Source: Oryzias latipes (lineage: Eukaryota > Chordata > Actinopteri > Beloniformes > Adrianichthyidae). Taken from it: a stretch of 64,000 nucleotides of DNA. This document shows, piece by piece, positions 1-12,853 of the stretch. The translations under genes were made by a program, and so were the position numbers. Position 1 is the first letter of the stretch. Each line of letters starts with the position of its first letter. Where the stretch lies: the NCBI RefSeq assembly GCF_002234675.1, contig NC_019864.2, forward strand, positions 12,355,582 through 12,419,581. The letters run 5' to 3'. The notes under the pieces are model-generated. The model made no database searches and was not told the DNA's origin. It was given only the letters and a program-made list of their open reading frames with translations.

Positions 1-819
1 AAAATTCAATGGGAATTGTTCAGTCATTCATAGTTTTTTCTGAACTCTTTTTTTTCCTTTAAGGTTAACGGCTTTTGAAAGGTTTAACAGTAAAAGGAAG
101 AATAACAATAAATATTTCTAATATTTTATTGAAGGCTTTGACATTTAGAAAGGGGTTTCCTGCAGTAGAGTTATGATCCTGTTGCTCCAGGGAAGTCTTG
201 CAGCCTCTACTCCCTCTGCATAGCACTGGACTAGAGTCAGACAGAGTGCAGGCCTGGGGGATTGGGGTCAGCAAAGTGTCTTAGCTTCATACGTGTAGAC
301 ACACATATGACCAAGTGCAACGGAAAGAGCATACTACTTCTGGAAGTACATATATATGCACTAGCACACATGCACAAATACAGTCTGGCTCCCAGATCCT
401 GTTGTTTCTAAGTTCCAGCAGATGTCTGGCCCTGAGATCAAGACTAGAAAACACAGGGGATGAAACTTTCTTAGATGTGGGAGAGGCAACCCTCTCAGAA
501 TATCCTCCCCTTTCAAAAACAAAAAAAAAAAAACTTTTCAGCACACAAATACACTCGCACACAAGATCCAGACACACTGTCAAAGCCCATCCTGACTTTT
601 ACAGTCAGAGACAGCCAGACAGAGAAGATGAATAACATCCCAGAGCTTTAATACAGGACCTTTTATGGCATCCGCATGTCATAATATGATAGTCCTGCAA
701 CTTGGATATGAATGGTAGGGAGACTTTTAGACATGTGTGTTTTTGTGCATTGACATTGAACAAGCATATAATTTGTCGCAAGTTATGTATGGGTTTCCAG
801 ACATGTACCAGACTCTTAC
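1..819 (-). other. nuak1 intron 2, partial
   Basis: On the minus strand this follows the splice donor (gtaaga) after exon 2. It carries no further kinase exon, only AT-rich sequence and a short A-run near 520. Open frames here show no domain and no splice logic. Confidence 0.7.
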
Positions 820-3800
820 CTTCATATATAGAGATGATGTGTGGGTGGCGGAGGGATGACATGATCTCAATCTCTCTGCGGATGTGCACCATGTCTTGCT
901 CGTCCTTGATTTTCTCTTTCCGAATTGATTTAATGGCCACCTGGAAAAAAACGAGAAAACACTTTTATGGCAACTTTGATTTGAATTTTTTTTTAGCTCG
1001 ACAAGTGCAACAGCTTAACCCTTTAATACCGGTGATGTCGCCGGCGACACCTACATACCACATGCCCTTTGACCATATATCTTTGACCAGAAAAAAGCAG
1101 CAACACATTTACGAACATTAAGTGTTGCATAATGGCGCAAAGCCACTTTAGAATCCGCTGGAATTATGCTAATTGCGTAAATGGCTGAAGAGCTACAGTA
1201 GTCGAAAGAATGTAAACATTCAGAAACTCCGGTGTCAAAGGATAAATGGATTTACACTTGCTAAATTTATCTAAAAGCTTAAACAGCTTTATGACATTTG
1301 GAGGGAAAATGAATGTCATAAAAATAGCTACAACTTCTAACAAAGGGATTTGATTCAAACGCTTTGTTAGTAGACTTAAGCAAAGCTTATACACATTGTG
1401 ATTGATCCATGTGATGTTGAATGGTCTCATTACAATCATGCACGCAAAAACACCCTTGATGCATAGTTCTCATTTGACACTTTATTTAGCTACATACGCA
1501 CAAATTATTTCAGTTTATTGCATTAGGTTGGTGTTTAACTACAAAGAGTCAGAGAACTGACTATTCAGTCGTTTGCTTACTACCATAGATTGTTGTCAAG
1601 TCAAAGGCGGGCTATGCTAAGTGGTGTTTTTACACCCACTTAAAAAGTGGGTGTACTAAAATACTATAAGGTGTGATTCTAGTAGCTAGTCCTCTCTGAT
1701 TGGGTCAGCAGTAGCTGCATCCCAAATAAAACCAAAAACCAGATGCATCTGCAAACTCAGCTTTGCATGAGATGTGACAGTTGCACCGTTTTTATGTGAT
1801 GAGGTGGTCAGTTCACCAGGAATGTCTTCATAGGAAAACGTGTTTTAAAAAATGGATACAAAGTAAATGTTTCTGGATCCTAAACATCAATTCAGTGGAT
1901 TTACAGGACATACAGTAGTTATACATTTGTGGTTAATGAAAAAGGCCTTCTAAAAAATAACGTTATTTTCAATTTAAAGAAGTCTTACAGTTTTAAAATG
2001 TGAGTTACTTCTCTACTACGGCCCCTCCCTGTTTTTTCGAGTTCATTTGAAGCTGCTTTGGTGTCCAAATCTTTTGTTAAGGATGAGCTGTAGCGACTAT
2101 CCCTCCACCAGTAGGGTGATCCGCGTCTGTGCATTGTGTGTGTGAATAAGACTGTGACTGTAAAGGGCTTTGCTTTGGGCATAAATCAAGTTTAAAAAAA
2201 GCACTATATAAGCATACATTTATTATTTACACAATTTATGCTAAAATCAATAGAAAGTTTAAAAATTACAGGAAAAATTGACATGAGTGACCCTTTTGTG
2301 TTCCAGAGATAATTAAGGTTGAACAGAAATAAAAAAAACAAGTAACTAAGAAATCAATCAACAAAGCTTCTGAATGAATGGAAAAAATAAGGACAACATA
2401 TGAAACATCTTGTTATTTCCTTAATTTATATTGTGATTATTAACTTAGAACGGTTTCTAAACTTGTCAAAAGGTCTTTGACGAGACATTAACCGCAGCCT
2501 AGTGTGTTGGTTTGTAATCATTTATATTAACACAATGTGGCCTCCATTTGAAGCCATCAAGGGGTTAAATTCACCTTTCATTGCAGTTTCAATACCAACA
2601 ATGGAAATGAGGACTTTTCGTTGTCATACCAACACCATTCAGAAATGGTTCCAAACCACTAGCCTTTGCACTCTCTAAATAAACCAATTGAGAGCACACA
2701 CATTGGCTCGTCACTTTAATTGTAGCCTAAACATTCTGGACTGAGTCCTGGGTTTCCTTTGATCAGACCTATATAGAGTCTGCTCACTCTACAGACTGTT
2801 GGTTTAAACTTTTGTCCTCTCTTTGCTAAGCTGCAGCATTCAAAAAAGGCCGGCTTTCTTCCATGCAGCACAAACCGCAGGTAGCAAGTGCCAAGCTAAT
2901 TACCATGTACATCAATAAAAATAGCCCCAAACCGGAATCGCTTCCTTCCAGAGATTGCCTTGATTACACTGAATACAAAGAAATAATCCCATAATAAACA
3001 AGCCAGCGGATTCACATGCTGCGTTCATAATTAGTCGAAGTTATGTCTTATTGCTAATGGTTTCCTTTACCTCATCACCTTAAAATGTAATTAATCTCTT
3101 TGACTTAGGTGTTCATCTGTGAGGCAGAGTGGACTACCACTCCTAGATTTATTCACGTTATTACAGCAGAACTTATTTGAAAACTTCCTATTGTTTCTCT
3201 TTCGATGCAGTTTTTTCAGGTCTTCATTACATTTTTGAGACAATTCTGGTCTAAATCTGGAATAGAATACAAGTTCAGGCTACATCCTCACAACTTCTGA
3301 TAAGGCTTTATTTAAAATTGAACGTGACTAGTCAGTTTTCTTTGGAACTAATGAGTCACCAAGAATTAATCAGATGCTTATTGCACAAGACAGTTGGTTC
3401 CCATTAAAAAAAGAAAAAATCAAACTTTACGTCAAAGTATGCTATTTTTAGCATGGTAAGGAACACAATACTCTACTCACTTAGTGACTCAATCCCTCAC
3501 AAAAGCCTTGGTGAGTTGATATAAGTCTAATTAAAGTTTGAAACTGTGCTCAGATGAAGGCATTGTCTTCTGATCGAAAGCTAATCGCTGAAACCCTTTG
3601 CTTTAAAAAAGCCTTCCCAAACATGTCTCACCAAGTGTCTGGCTTGTATGTCAATCCTAATTGCCAAACTTTTGAAAAGTCTTGATTTCAGTTGTCATAG
3701 CAACCCAAAGTTGTGTCAATCCCAGAGTTCAAAAACAGGCTTTAAATGGGCTCAATAAGACCGATGTTCATTTATCTTAAAACAGTCAATGCAGAAGACC

Positions 3801-6800
3801 CCCCCCCCCCTTATACAGCACTATACATAATTGATATTTTCAGGGTTTGCCTACTTTAAAGGTGGTCTTACAGCTTTGCACTTAAGACCCTCAATTGGGT
3901 GTGTAAAGTTACAATATCCTGTAAATCATAAAGGCTTACTGAATTGCACACCCAAGATTTATGTTTCTCCTAAACAAGCTAATGATTATCCTAGAGTTTA
4001 AGTTATAATACATACAGCCAAAAGTTGCTCAAGCAGAAAAAAAGTATCTTTCCTGTGCCCTTTCTTACACTTATTTTTAAATCACATAAAAAAAATAGTA
4101 CTCAGAAAGGCAAATTCCACGTTCTACACAAGGATCTTCATTACATTTAAATGGCAACTGAAATATCTTTATATCTTTTGATCAATTTCAAAAGTGTTCC
4201 GAGTGGTCTTTTAATTTTGATTATGTTAATTTTAGCCAAAAATAATATAACCAGTGATGTTATCTAGGACATAGTTTCTGCAAAGCTGCAGTAGTTCATT
4301 ATAAATTTGCCTTCATTATACATACGAAGACTATTTGTCTACAAGTGGATGCATCAGAATGGTGCTGTTATTGAATCTACATAACTACAAACTTTTTCAA
4401 ACACTTTTTTCATCTGTACCCGATTCACATTGATTTGAATACAAAAATACTCAGAAATGAAATTTTAAGCAGAATTTTCTTTATATATGTCCTCCATCAT
4501 TAGAAAAATGTCACAAGAACATGTTAAAAAACACCAAAAACATGATTTTCATCTGAGTGGGTCATTAAATGTTTATTCTACACTTGGGGATTGAATGAGC
4601 TCTACCACACTGGGTTTGAGACCAAGCCAGGTATCTGTTGTGTATGTGTCTGACCCTGATGTGGATCATTAAACAGGCCTGTAGACCAGCCACTGGGCAG
4701 CAAGGCGTGCTGCCTGACACAGCTACACTTGTCCCTAAGTGGATACAGTCACTCACAGTGAACAGGAGCTGCACGGATGCATACAGCAGCTCTTGCCAGG
4801 TACGAGGGCGGTCTCGTCTGCCCGCCCCCAAACTCTTGCTTCCAGAAGAACTTGTTTGAAGTAAAAGAACCTTTATGTGCTTCACTGGAGCCTAACATCT
4901 ACCAGCACTTTCTCAGGCAATTATAAGAGATGAAGTACTCATCACAGGTTGACCCGTCCCTACGCTGGCTAAGGATCACGATCATCTGTTGTGTTGACTG
5001 TGAGCCTGAGTCAGAGAAGGGGGGGGGGGGGACTGAGAGTGTGGGGGAGGAGGAAGAGAAAGCCCGTCACTTTTCCAAAGAACTTTATTCTCAAACACAG
5101 CCAGGAATCCTAATACCTCATCAGTGGCACCACATATAGCAGAGGAATGTCAGTGTTTTTCCTTTTCATTGAAGCCATTGTTGGGGAATGATGTAATTTG
5201 GTGCTTTAGGCTCACACCAATATGACCGTATCCCCTTCAACTGAGCCGGTACATCTTTTGTTATGGTTGTGGTCTTCCCTGTATTTTTTTGAGTGCCCTA
5301 GAATGCAATTCATTCGCCACACAGGATATTAACCATCCCCTCCCATTTCATTTCCCGCTGTGGACGACCTTTCATGTGTCAAAGTTAATTTTTTTGTCTG
5401 GGTGTCACTGCAACCTTCTTTGTCATATAAGACAAAAAAAATGTACAGAATGTCTTTCAATGTCTCCAGCAAGCATGGCACACTTTGCTCCTATAAGCCC
5501 TGTGATCAGTTTCGGGAGTTTGGCTAAGTTCCTAAGCATTCCAACATATGGCAATCCAGATTAAGGCACAATCTTTTGGTCTGTTTTCACTGTCGCTACA
5601 AATCTTCTTACATCTTCCTCGAGTGCGCTCAGTAAATTCCATCATGTGCTTGCTCATGATTAAGTGCAACTTCCTTCAGCGATCTTCAAACTCTGTTGAC
5701 TGTGTTCTTGGCGAAAAAAAATTGAGAAAAAGGTACAGAGGCTAAACGAGCGTGAAACGATCTCACCACACTGCTGTATATGCCATACGGACATGAGGGA
5801 CTTCCTCTGGGTTAAAGGTCAGGTAAACTTGAGCAACGCAGTGCTAGACAAATGTGCCCTGTGAAAAAGTCAAGCTCTGTTTACACTCCATGTGCAGAGA
5901 CTCTGCTTCCCTGCGGACACATAAAATGAGGTGCAAGGTTTTAGGAACCCCAACACCTCCATGTCTCAATCTTGTGTTCAGTTTAACACTGCACAATTAG
6001 TGATGTTGTGTTATTTCGTACATTCCTGCAAAAAAAGTTTTCCAAGAACTTTCCAAAGTCATCCACTCTTGAAAACCAAGTAAACCATAATTTATCAGAC
6101 TTATAGTTTGAATCTCAACAGCAGAATAATTTGCAAGTGGGACAGGTCAGAAGGGAACAAGAGCTAGCCACCCCACCCTTCAACATACCTATATTAAGCA
6201 TTTATTTCCCAGGAGGAGCTATAGGAAAGCACACAGGGAAATAACCTGAACTGAGATTCATGGAAAGTTCCACATGCCCTGCCAGAGTGAGTGCAAGGGT
6301 CATATTTTGCCACATGTGGAAATATTTGGGGAGATGTACAGACCTATAAGGACATTAAAGCAGGAGAAGGAGGGCTTACTCTGACAGACACGGTGTACCA
6401 CATCAAATAAGAAACAGAAAATGCTCAGACTTTTTCAAGGCAGGAAAGACTGAATACTAAGAACTGGAAGGAAGCATATATTCATATTTAATTGACATAT
6501 TACTAATTCATTTCTTAAAAAAAACTGTGTCTGCTTCTTAAAGTCCCAATTGAATCATCTTTGGATCCATTGTTGAGGCATTCCAATTGGTCTTTGAATA
6601 ATGATTAGGGCGTTTTAAGGCCATTTGTTTTTTTAAATGTAGTTTTCTCTTTCATCTTCACCTTATTCACAACAATTTGAATAAAGACATACTCGAAAAC
6701 ATAATTTTAAGCTGAAAATACTTTATATGTCCTTCATTAAGGGAAAAATGCTACAAGAACGGGTTAAAAACACGATTCTCATTGGAGTGGCATTTGACGT

Positions 6801-7476
6801 GTCAATACGTCAAATATCGAAATGCTTTCACAAACTGTCACAGTTCAAGATCACTAAACATTTGGTGAGTCTGGTCAAAGGCTTTTTAATGCATTTTAGT
6901 GCACATCCAAATGAACATTGTTTTACTTTTTTTTGTATTTAGCCTGCAACCTTCACAGGAGGTGCGTCAGTCAGCCGCTCAGTAGCTGGGTTTGCATTCC
7001 AGCATCCGGTTGTGAGTTTTTGCACGGGACGAGGCGTGTGCAGCGCAACTCTGCTGGCCCCGTGGGTCTGTTTGAAAGCACTGGGGGAATCCCCAGTGGG
7101 GCCAGACTTCACAGAGCTGCAGCTTCTACTAAAAGCATGCATGTGATATGCGTCTGGGGCGCACTAAAAGGACAGACGGATATTTACAGCCCCTCTGAAA
7201 GTGGCTCACCTCTCTGCCGGAGTGCCGCTCGATGGCCTTCTTGACTTTGCCGTACGTGCCTCTCCCCAGCGTCTCCAGCAGCTCGTAGCGGTGTTTCAGA
7301 TTGTGCTTGTGGTGGTGTTTCTTCACGCCTAAGCTCCTGTGTCCATCGCCGCTTGCCGGGGTCTCCTCAGGTGAGCCGCCGGCAGGTGGAGGTGGCTTGG
7401 CCGCTGCGCCTGCCGGGCCCCCCTGAGACTCTGGGCTGGTGGCCCCCCGGTGAAGCTTCGAATACGCAGCCTCCAT
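820..7476 (-). CDS. nuak1: NUAK family SNF1-like kinase 1, first two coding exons (gene continues left of window)
   Basis: Two coding exons are visible on the minus strand: exon 1 at 7476-7210 (89 codons, phase 0) and exon 2 at 940-820 (121 nt), joined across a 6.3-kb GT-AG intron. Exon 1 has a low-complexity Gly/Ala/Pro N-terminus, then the basic [12 protein letters not shown] block (residues 54-65) and the glycine loop GRGTYGKV (71-78). Exon 2 opens with VAIK, giving the ATP-binding lysine K93, and includes the alpha-C helix REIEIM with E112. NUAK kinases are AMPK-related Ser/Thr kinases activated by LKB1, with roles in adhesion, cell cycle and axon branching. DQDM-type spacing ([14 protein letters not shown]) and HIISIYE fit NUAK1 better than NUAK2; this assignment is from family memory. 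The first in-frame ATG at 7476 is the chosen start. The rest of the kinase domain and the C-terminus are outside the window. Teleosts may carry nuak1a and nuak1b; which one this is cannot be told. Confidence 0.9.
1019..1241. mobile_element. Short inverted-repeat element (MITE), TTAA-type
   Basis: The left end ccctttaataccgg and the right end ccggtgtcaaagg are imperfect inverted repeats about 220 bp apart. The left flank is TTAA (1015-1018) and the right flank is ATAA (1242-1245), as expected for a decayed piggyBac-type TTAA target duplication. There is no coding capacity. Class assignment is an inference from the ends and target only. Confidence 0.55.
2030..2235 (+). repeat. LINE/SINE 3'-end fragment
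   Basis: The segment has a 'gtgactgtaaagggctttg' block followed by 'gcactatataagcatacat' and a short TTATT tail. This resembles the shared 3' tail of common fish SINEs and LINEs (aaagcgctatataa type). It lies in nuak1 intron 1. The exact family is not identified. Confidence 0.5.
4140..4570 (+). repeat. Dispersed repeat family A, copy 1 (internally deleted)
   Basis: It shares with the other copies, in order: 'gatcaatttcaaaagtgttcc', 'gtggtcttttaatttt', 'aagtggatgcatcagaatgg', 'gattcacattgatttgaata', 'cacaagaacatgttaaaa' and an end reading gagtgggtcattaa. The centre is shorter than in the copy at 20422-21008. Non-coding. Confidence 0.75.
6540..6800 (+). repeat. Dispersed repeat family A, copy 2 (large internal deletion)
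   Basis: It begins cttaaagtcccaattg and has the 'ttggtctttgaataatgatt' block. It then jumps to the right half: 'ttcacaacaatttgaataaa', 'gctacaagaacgggttaaaa' and 'tctcattggagtgg'. About 300 bp of the middle found in the longer copies is missing. Confidence 0.7.
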
Positions 7477-8814
7477 TTCAGTCTAAACGCCCCTGACAGC
7501 CCTTCCACTGATAAATACTTTGATTCTACCTACTTAAAAACACTGATACGATAACACTTAAAGGCCTAAAATTAACAACAATAAATAAATAAATAACAAA
7601 AAATACCACTAGCGATGTTTTTATGCGTGGAATCTAACATTTCTAGATTGCCTTCGTTAAAAAAAAGTTATTTCCATCGCTTTTAAAATGCATGTTTTAT
7701 CTCACCTATGTTATTATATTACCTGCACTAATTGACTCAAAGAGGCAAAATCGGTCTAAAATGATCGATTCAAACATAATCTACTGATTGATAAAGCATA
7801 ATCTAATAATCCGTGTTCAGATTTCGGCAGCAGGCTGCATGCCGGAAGCTGAACACGCTTTCGGATGTAATGTATTGGCTATAATAACCCTTCGCTCTCT
7901 ATCCCATTAAAACAATCTGATCCCCCACGAGCGCGTGGGTGAACGCATGATCGCATCATCTGTCATCCTGCACGCGGCCAACATCACGAGAAAGGCGAGA
8001 AAGCTGCGACGAAACCGGCGTTCTGGATGAAGATGACCCGCATTTTGTCCACGGCCCAGGTGCTGCACCTCATTCATCGCCGGCAGTCATCCGGCGGTGA
8101 GTCTGCGGGCTCCGCGGGGCGGCGGACGGGAGCAGAGGTGCGCGGCGGTGGGACTCTGTGCTGTGCTGGGACGCTGTGGATGTGGCCATGGTCGCTTCGC
8201 TTCTTCTCGCTCGGGTGCCCTCCTGGTGCTTCTCCTCCTTCCCTGTCTCTCTCTCTGTCCTCGGCATTGGGGGGCTGAGGAGAAGGAGATGATCTGCGAG
8301 CAGAGGCGGAGTTAAGGCAGTCCTCCTCCTCCTCCTCCTTCCCCGTCCTTCCTCCTGCCTCTCTTTGTGCTCTCATCCCCTCACCTACAAGCTCCAGGGG
8401 CGTAACCAGCCGCAATGTGGGCAGGGGTGTCCCCACCTTCCACTCCTCTCATTCACTCTTTTGTCCTATATTTTCTTTAAAGGAAAAAAACATCCATTGT
8501 TCCAGCATGTATGGAGAAAGGCTGTATATTGTGTTGCTTCGTGCTCTAAAGATGTCTTTCGTTTAGGGCCCCTATACTCACTTCAGGATCAGATTTCCTT
8601 TGCCTGTAATCAGATTTCTCTGTTCAAAACACGTCTCAGTCCATTCCTCCTTTCATAGTAAAATGTATTGTCAAAGGAACATAATCTATTTCAAAATAGA
8701 ACAACAAATGCAAAGGGAGGATGGACGAATCCCAATCACAGGACCCAAGAAAACACACTTTAAACCCAAATTCCTCATTTATTTGATAGAAATTACTCTC
8801 CTCACATGTGACGT

Positions 8815-9805
8815 TATTAGGTACACCTCTCAATACCAGGTTGGATCCCCTTTTGCCTTCAGAACTGTCTTAATCCTTGGTAGTATATTCAACAAGGTAA
8901 TGGGAACATTCCTCAGAGTTTGGTTCACCCTATCTTGCTGTATCCTGCTGGAAGCAGCATCAGAAACTGGGTTCACTGTGGTCATAAAGGGATGGACATG
9001 GTCAGCAACAATACTCAGATAGGCTGTGGTGTTGTAACCATGCTCAGTTGGTACTAAAGGGCCCAAAGTGTGCCAAGAAAGTATCCCCCATACCATTACA
9101 CCACCACCAGCAGCCTGAACCATTGATACAAGGGAGGATGGATCCCTGCTTTCATGTGGTTGATGCCAAATTCTGACCCTACCATCTGAATGTGGCAGCA
9201 GAAATGGAGACTCATCAGACCAGACAATGTTTTTCCAATCTTCTATTGTCCAGTTTTGGTGAACCTGTTTCCTGTTTTTAACCAAAAGGAATGACACCCA
9301 GTGTGGTCTTCATGCTGATGTAGCCCATCTGCCTCAAGGTTGGATGTGTTGTGTGTTCAGAAATGCTCTTCTTAGACCTCGGTTGAAACAAGTGGTTCTT
9401 TGAGTTACTGTTGACTTTCTATCAGCTGGAACCAGTTTGGCCATTCTCTTTTGATATCATCAAAGTATTTCTATCCACAGAACTGCTGCTCACTGGATAT
9501 TTTCTCTTTTCAGGACCGTTTTCTGTAAACCCTAGAGATTGTTGTGGGTGAAAATCCCACTAGATCAGCAGTTACTTAAATCCTTAGACCAGCCCATCTG
9601 GCACCAACAACCATGCCACATACAAGTTCACGTCAATCACCTTTCTTCCTCATTTTGATGCTTGCTTTGAAATGCAGCAGATTGTCTTGACCATGTCTGC
9701 ATGCCTAAATCCACTGAGTTGCTGCCATGTGATTGGCTGATTAGAAATGTGTGTTAACGAGCAGTTGGATAGGTGTGCCTACTAAAGTGGCCGGTAATTG
9801 CAGCT
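8815..9805 (-). mobile_element. Tc1/mariner transposon relic with decayed transposase
   Basis: The ends are inverted: attaggtacacct near 8818 matches aggtgtgcctacta near 9768. On the minus strand, 9297-8830 encodes transposase pieces: WSDESPF, then GGGVMVWG, then a jump to a C-terminal segment ending near IKTVLKAKGDPTWY. The second catalytic Asp region and most of the DDE C-terminal core are missing, so an internal deletion is evident. The N-terminal helix-turn-helix part (9300-9760) is broken by stops. The copy is inactive. Confidence 0.85.
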
Positions 9806-11085
9806 CATTGAACTTCAGATATATTCAGCCCTTGAATCCGGTCAGAAATTAAAAGACAAAAATCCATATGGTACATAAATGTATTGTCCTTTTTTCCTTT
9901 CTTGCTTCCCCTCTTAAGCTAACCATTATGATGCAGTTTTTATGGCACTGAAAAAGGTGAACTAAGCTATAATCTTAACAATAACCTTTATGAGTCGGCA
10001 TCTCTGTACTTGCACATAATGAGGGGCAGCATACCTGCACTTGGCTTGTTCAAACCTCTGCGAAACATAGTGAAATAAGGAATGTGGAGTTTATTGGTTC
10101 ACCAAAAAGGAATTACCTTAGCTAGTTCAGATTGGGATGATTGAGATGAAAGCCCCAACATGCAGGTAGTAACATCGGATGACGGGAAATTAAATAAGAT
10201 GAAGGCACGTGACAAGTTTGGAAGTAGACATCACACATATCCTGTAAATGATTTATGTGACCCCTGTTTTTAGATTCCGATAAAATTGGAAAACATTGGT
10301 TTATTTTTAACTCAGTCTGGATCTCAACATCACATGCTATTCATTTTGAATATATAATATTAAAAAGAAACCTCAAAATAACTTTTGATATTTAATAAAT
10401 TCCAAAACTGAAGGAGAGGGAGATAATGTTTCTACAAATGTAGTTTCCTCCAAGGAAAAAAATGAATTAACCATCAGTACATGGTCTAAAGTGATACCTT
10501 GTTTAAAAACTTTTTTTTTTAATCTGAGCTAGATCTTTGACAGGATGATTTCAGATTTAAAAATTCACTTGACCATTATTTGAACAAAGCTAAATGCAGA
10601 AGAGGTGAGTATATGTGGGGACAAGCATCATCCTCCCTCTGCTCTTTATTAAGGCAATCAATCAGAAAAATGTATGCAAGGGTGGAGAAAAGAAACTGAC
10701 AAAGCAATTGTAAGAAAATACTCAATTCACTTCACTATCTTGACTATCCCATGTAATATACTGATCTATGTTGTTTTCAACAACCAGACCACTCTACTTT
10801 GACCCATGCTGCAGTTTTCCACTGTGATGTGGCTGCTAATTAGAGGAAACAAGTTTGCACTCAGATCAGACGTTGAACAAGATCAAACAAGTTATGTGTT
10901 TTTTTTTTTTCGTTCTTGCACAAACTGACATACTTTTGCATGGTATTTCAGGTCAAAGAGCTATTACACTTGCGTGTCCATTTATAGCAACTGACTGAGA
11001 TGAATATCTGGACTGTTTCCTCCCTTGGCCTCATTTGCACTCTCGTTGAGACTGAGGCTGCCATGTTTGCCGAGTGTGACAATAC

Positions 11086-11099
11086 TGCCACCTTGTGGT
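11086..11099 (-). promoter_or_regulatory. CTCF-like motif
   Basis: On the minus strand the site reads CCACAAGGTGGCAG, a close match to the remembered CTCF core consensus. It lies between nuak1 and mov10l1, just left of a SINE. Motif only; binding is not shown. Confidence 0.4.
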
Positions 11100-11119
11100 G
11101 AAAGTACTTCGTACTTCAA

Positions 11120-11475
11120 AGTGCAGTAATATTCATTCATTCATTCATTCATTTTCTATTCCGTTTTGTCCCTTTCAGGGTCAAAGGGCTGCTGGAGCCT
11201 ATCCCGGCCACTTGTGGGCAAAGGCAGGGGGTCACCCTGGACAGGTCGCCAGTCTGTCACAGGGTAGAATGTCCTCAATCACACACCCATTCACTCTCAC
11301 ACCTAGGGACAATTTAGGTTAACCAATTAACCTATAAAGCATGTTTTTGGACGGTGGGAGGAAGCCAGAGATCCCGGAGAGAACCCACACAGAAAGGTCC
11401 CCCATTGATGTTGGGGGCCGGGGGCCTTCTTGCTGTGAGGCAAGAGCGCTAACCACTGCGCCACTGTGCAACAAT
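11120..11475 (-). repeat. tRNA-derived SINE (fish type) with ATTC tail
   Basis: On the minus strand it opens with ggcgcagtggttagcgctc, resembling a tRNA A box. It continues through the widespread fish repeat blocks ('ctgtgacagactggcgacct', 'gataggctccagcagccc') and ends in a GAAT/ATTC tetranucleotide tail (11131-11152 on plus). The expected B box region is degraded. The tail is shared with fish LINE 3' ends. Confidence 0.75.
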
Positions 11476-12567
11476 ACCAAATTGTAAAACAAGAAAACTC
11501 AACGCATGTAAAACAAATAAAAATATAAAAATGTCTACTTGTGTCAGTGTTTTAACTAATCTGCAATTCAAAATATATTTGAGAAGTGTTTTAATATAGT
11601 AATGGCACCTGTTTGCTTCCTCAATTGCTATGTTTTATCATTTTTGACCCAACAAAGAGAACTTTAAAAAGGGAACTTCAACGCATCATAAATATTTCTG
11701 TCTAGTCTGTTGTTCTGTTTTTGCCTATTTCACCACCTTTTTTATATATGAGTTTGACCAATTATTTAAGTAAAACACATTTCCCCCACATAACATTTTC
11801 TTTGTTTTTTTTTCTTTATCAAAAAAAAAGTCTGAGCATAGTTTGGATCTTTTGATTGTGGCTCATAGGACTCTTGTTGCTCCCCTGGCTTAATATAAAA
11901 AATTGCCTATAAGCCTAATTTGTTTTTGTAACTTTAGCTTAAATAGCTCCTTTTTGTAAACAACTGAAAAGCAGCATTAAAACAATGATAAAAGCCACAA
12001 AAATGTATAAAATAGAATTTTGTTATAAAAAACAAAAAGATCTTAAACCACAACTCTAGAGCAAAAGGGCAGTTGATAAAAAGAATGAGCAAAATAAGTT
12101 GAAAGATCTGGTAAAATGTATGTAATTTCAAAAATCTGAAACGTTGATAGATAGACATTTAATATTTCTGTTTGTTTTCAAGTTGCTTCAAGAAAAGAGG
12201 ATAAAAAAGTGAAATAAGACATCTATTTGTGCCAGATCTAAAAAAACTGACAGGCAAACATACATGTTATTTGAAATATTGTCAGATAAGAAGCTACAAT
12301 TTAAAAAAAAGGAACTAATTTGCCCAATTTCTTGGTTCACAAACTGCTTCAATTATCTTTCAGAATTCAACAGAAAATAGAATTTGCAGTTGCAGTTTTG
12401 CAATTTACAGTATTTTAAATAAGAGATAGCTCCTAACTTAGAATATCAAAATCTCCAAATATTTACACATTTAAACAAAATTGAAGTTACAAAATATGTC
12501 ACAACAACTCGGCGGGATCGCACTATTTGTTTCTATTTAAGAAAACCATCATGATAGATGATTGGCA

Positions 12568-12853
12568 TGCGCATGCGCACTAACATAGGACCTGATTGAG
12601 GTCACAACCATATATCGCTATATCGATATAGCTCATCGGTCACAACATTTTTCGTAACACCTCTTTGAGATTCGCGCCCTATTTTTTTTCCTGAGAACAC
12701 CACCTTGATGGAGACGCTGTCATGCGCACTAACGCAGCACCTGATTGAGGTCACAAAATTTGTTACAACACCGCTTTGAGATTCGCGCCCTATTCTTTTC
12801 TGAGAACACCGCCTTGATGGAGACGCTGTCATGCGCACTAACACAGCACCTGG
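12568..12853 (+). promoter_or_regulatory. Tandem-repeat module upstream of mov10l1 with NRF1-like and E2F-like sites
   Basis: A unit of about 109 bp (12721-12829) is preceded by a diverged, interrupted unit (12572-12720) and followed by a partial third (12830-12853). Each unit starts catgcgcactaac. The two longer units carry gattcgcgcccta and end in 'ttgatggagacgctgt'. At 12568-12579 the sequence TGCGCATGCGCA is a full NRF1-type palindrome. TTCGCGCC resembles an E2F site and occurs twice. The module lies 330-610 bp before the mov10l1 ATG, so it is a plausible promoter part. Confidence 0.5.

Larger units (their letters stand above)
941..7209 (-). other. nuak1 intron 1, non-coding
   Basis: This 6.3-kb intron separates the glycine-loop exon from the VAIK exon. 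It contains a short inverted-repeat element at 1019-1241, a LINE/SINE 3'-end fragment near 2030-2235, and two copies of the six-copy repeat family (4140-4570 and 6540-6800). Homopolymer runs occur near 3800 (C) and 5021 (G). The stretch about 2750-3110 is free of recognisable repeats and rich in TAATTA-like motifs. No additional exon could be supported. Confidence 0.75.

Noticed and set aside
702-1121. 139-aa plus-strand frame over nuak1 exon 2
   Set aside because: It is antisense to the kinase exon and runs into a MITE; no homology.
8027-8436. Several overlapping frames upstream of nuak1
   Set aside because: GC-rich 5' UTR/promoter-like sequence open on both strands; no recognisable protein.
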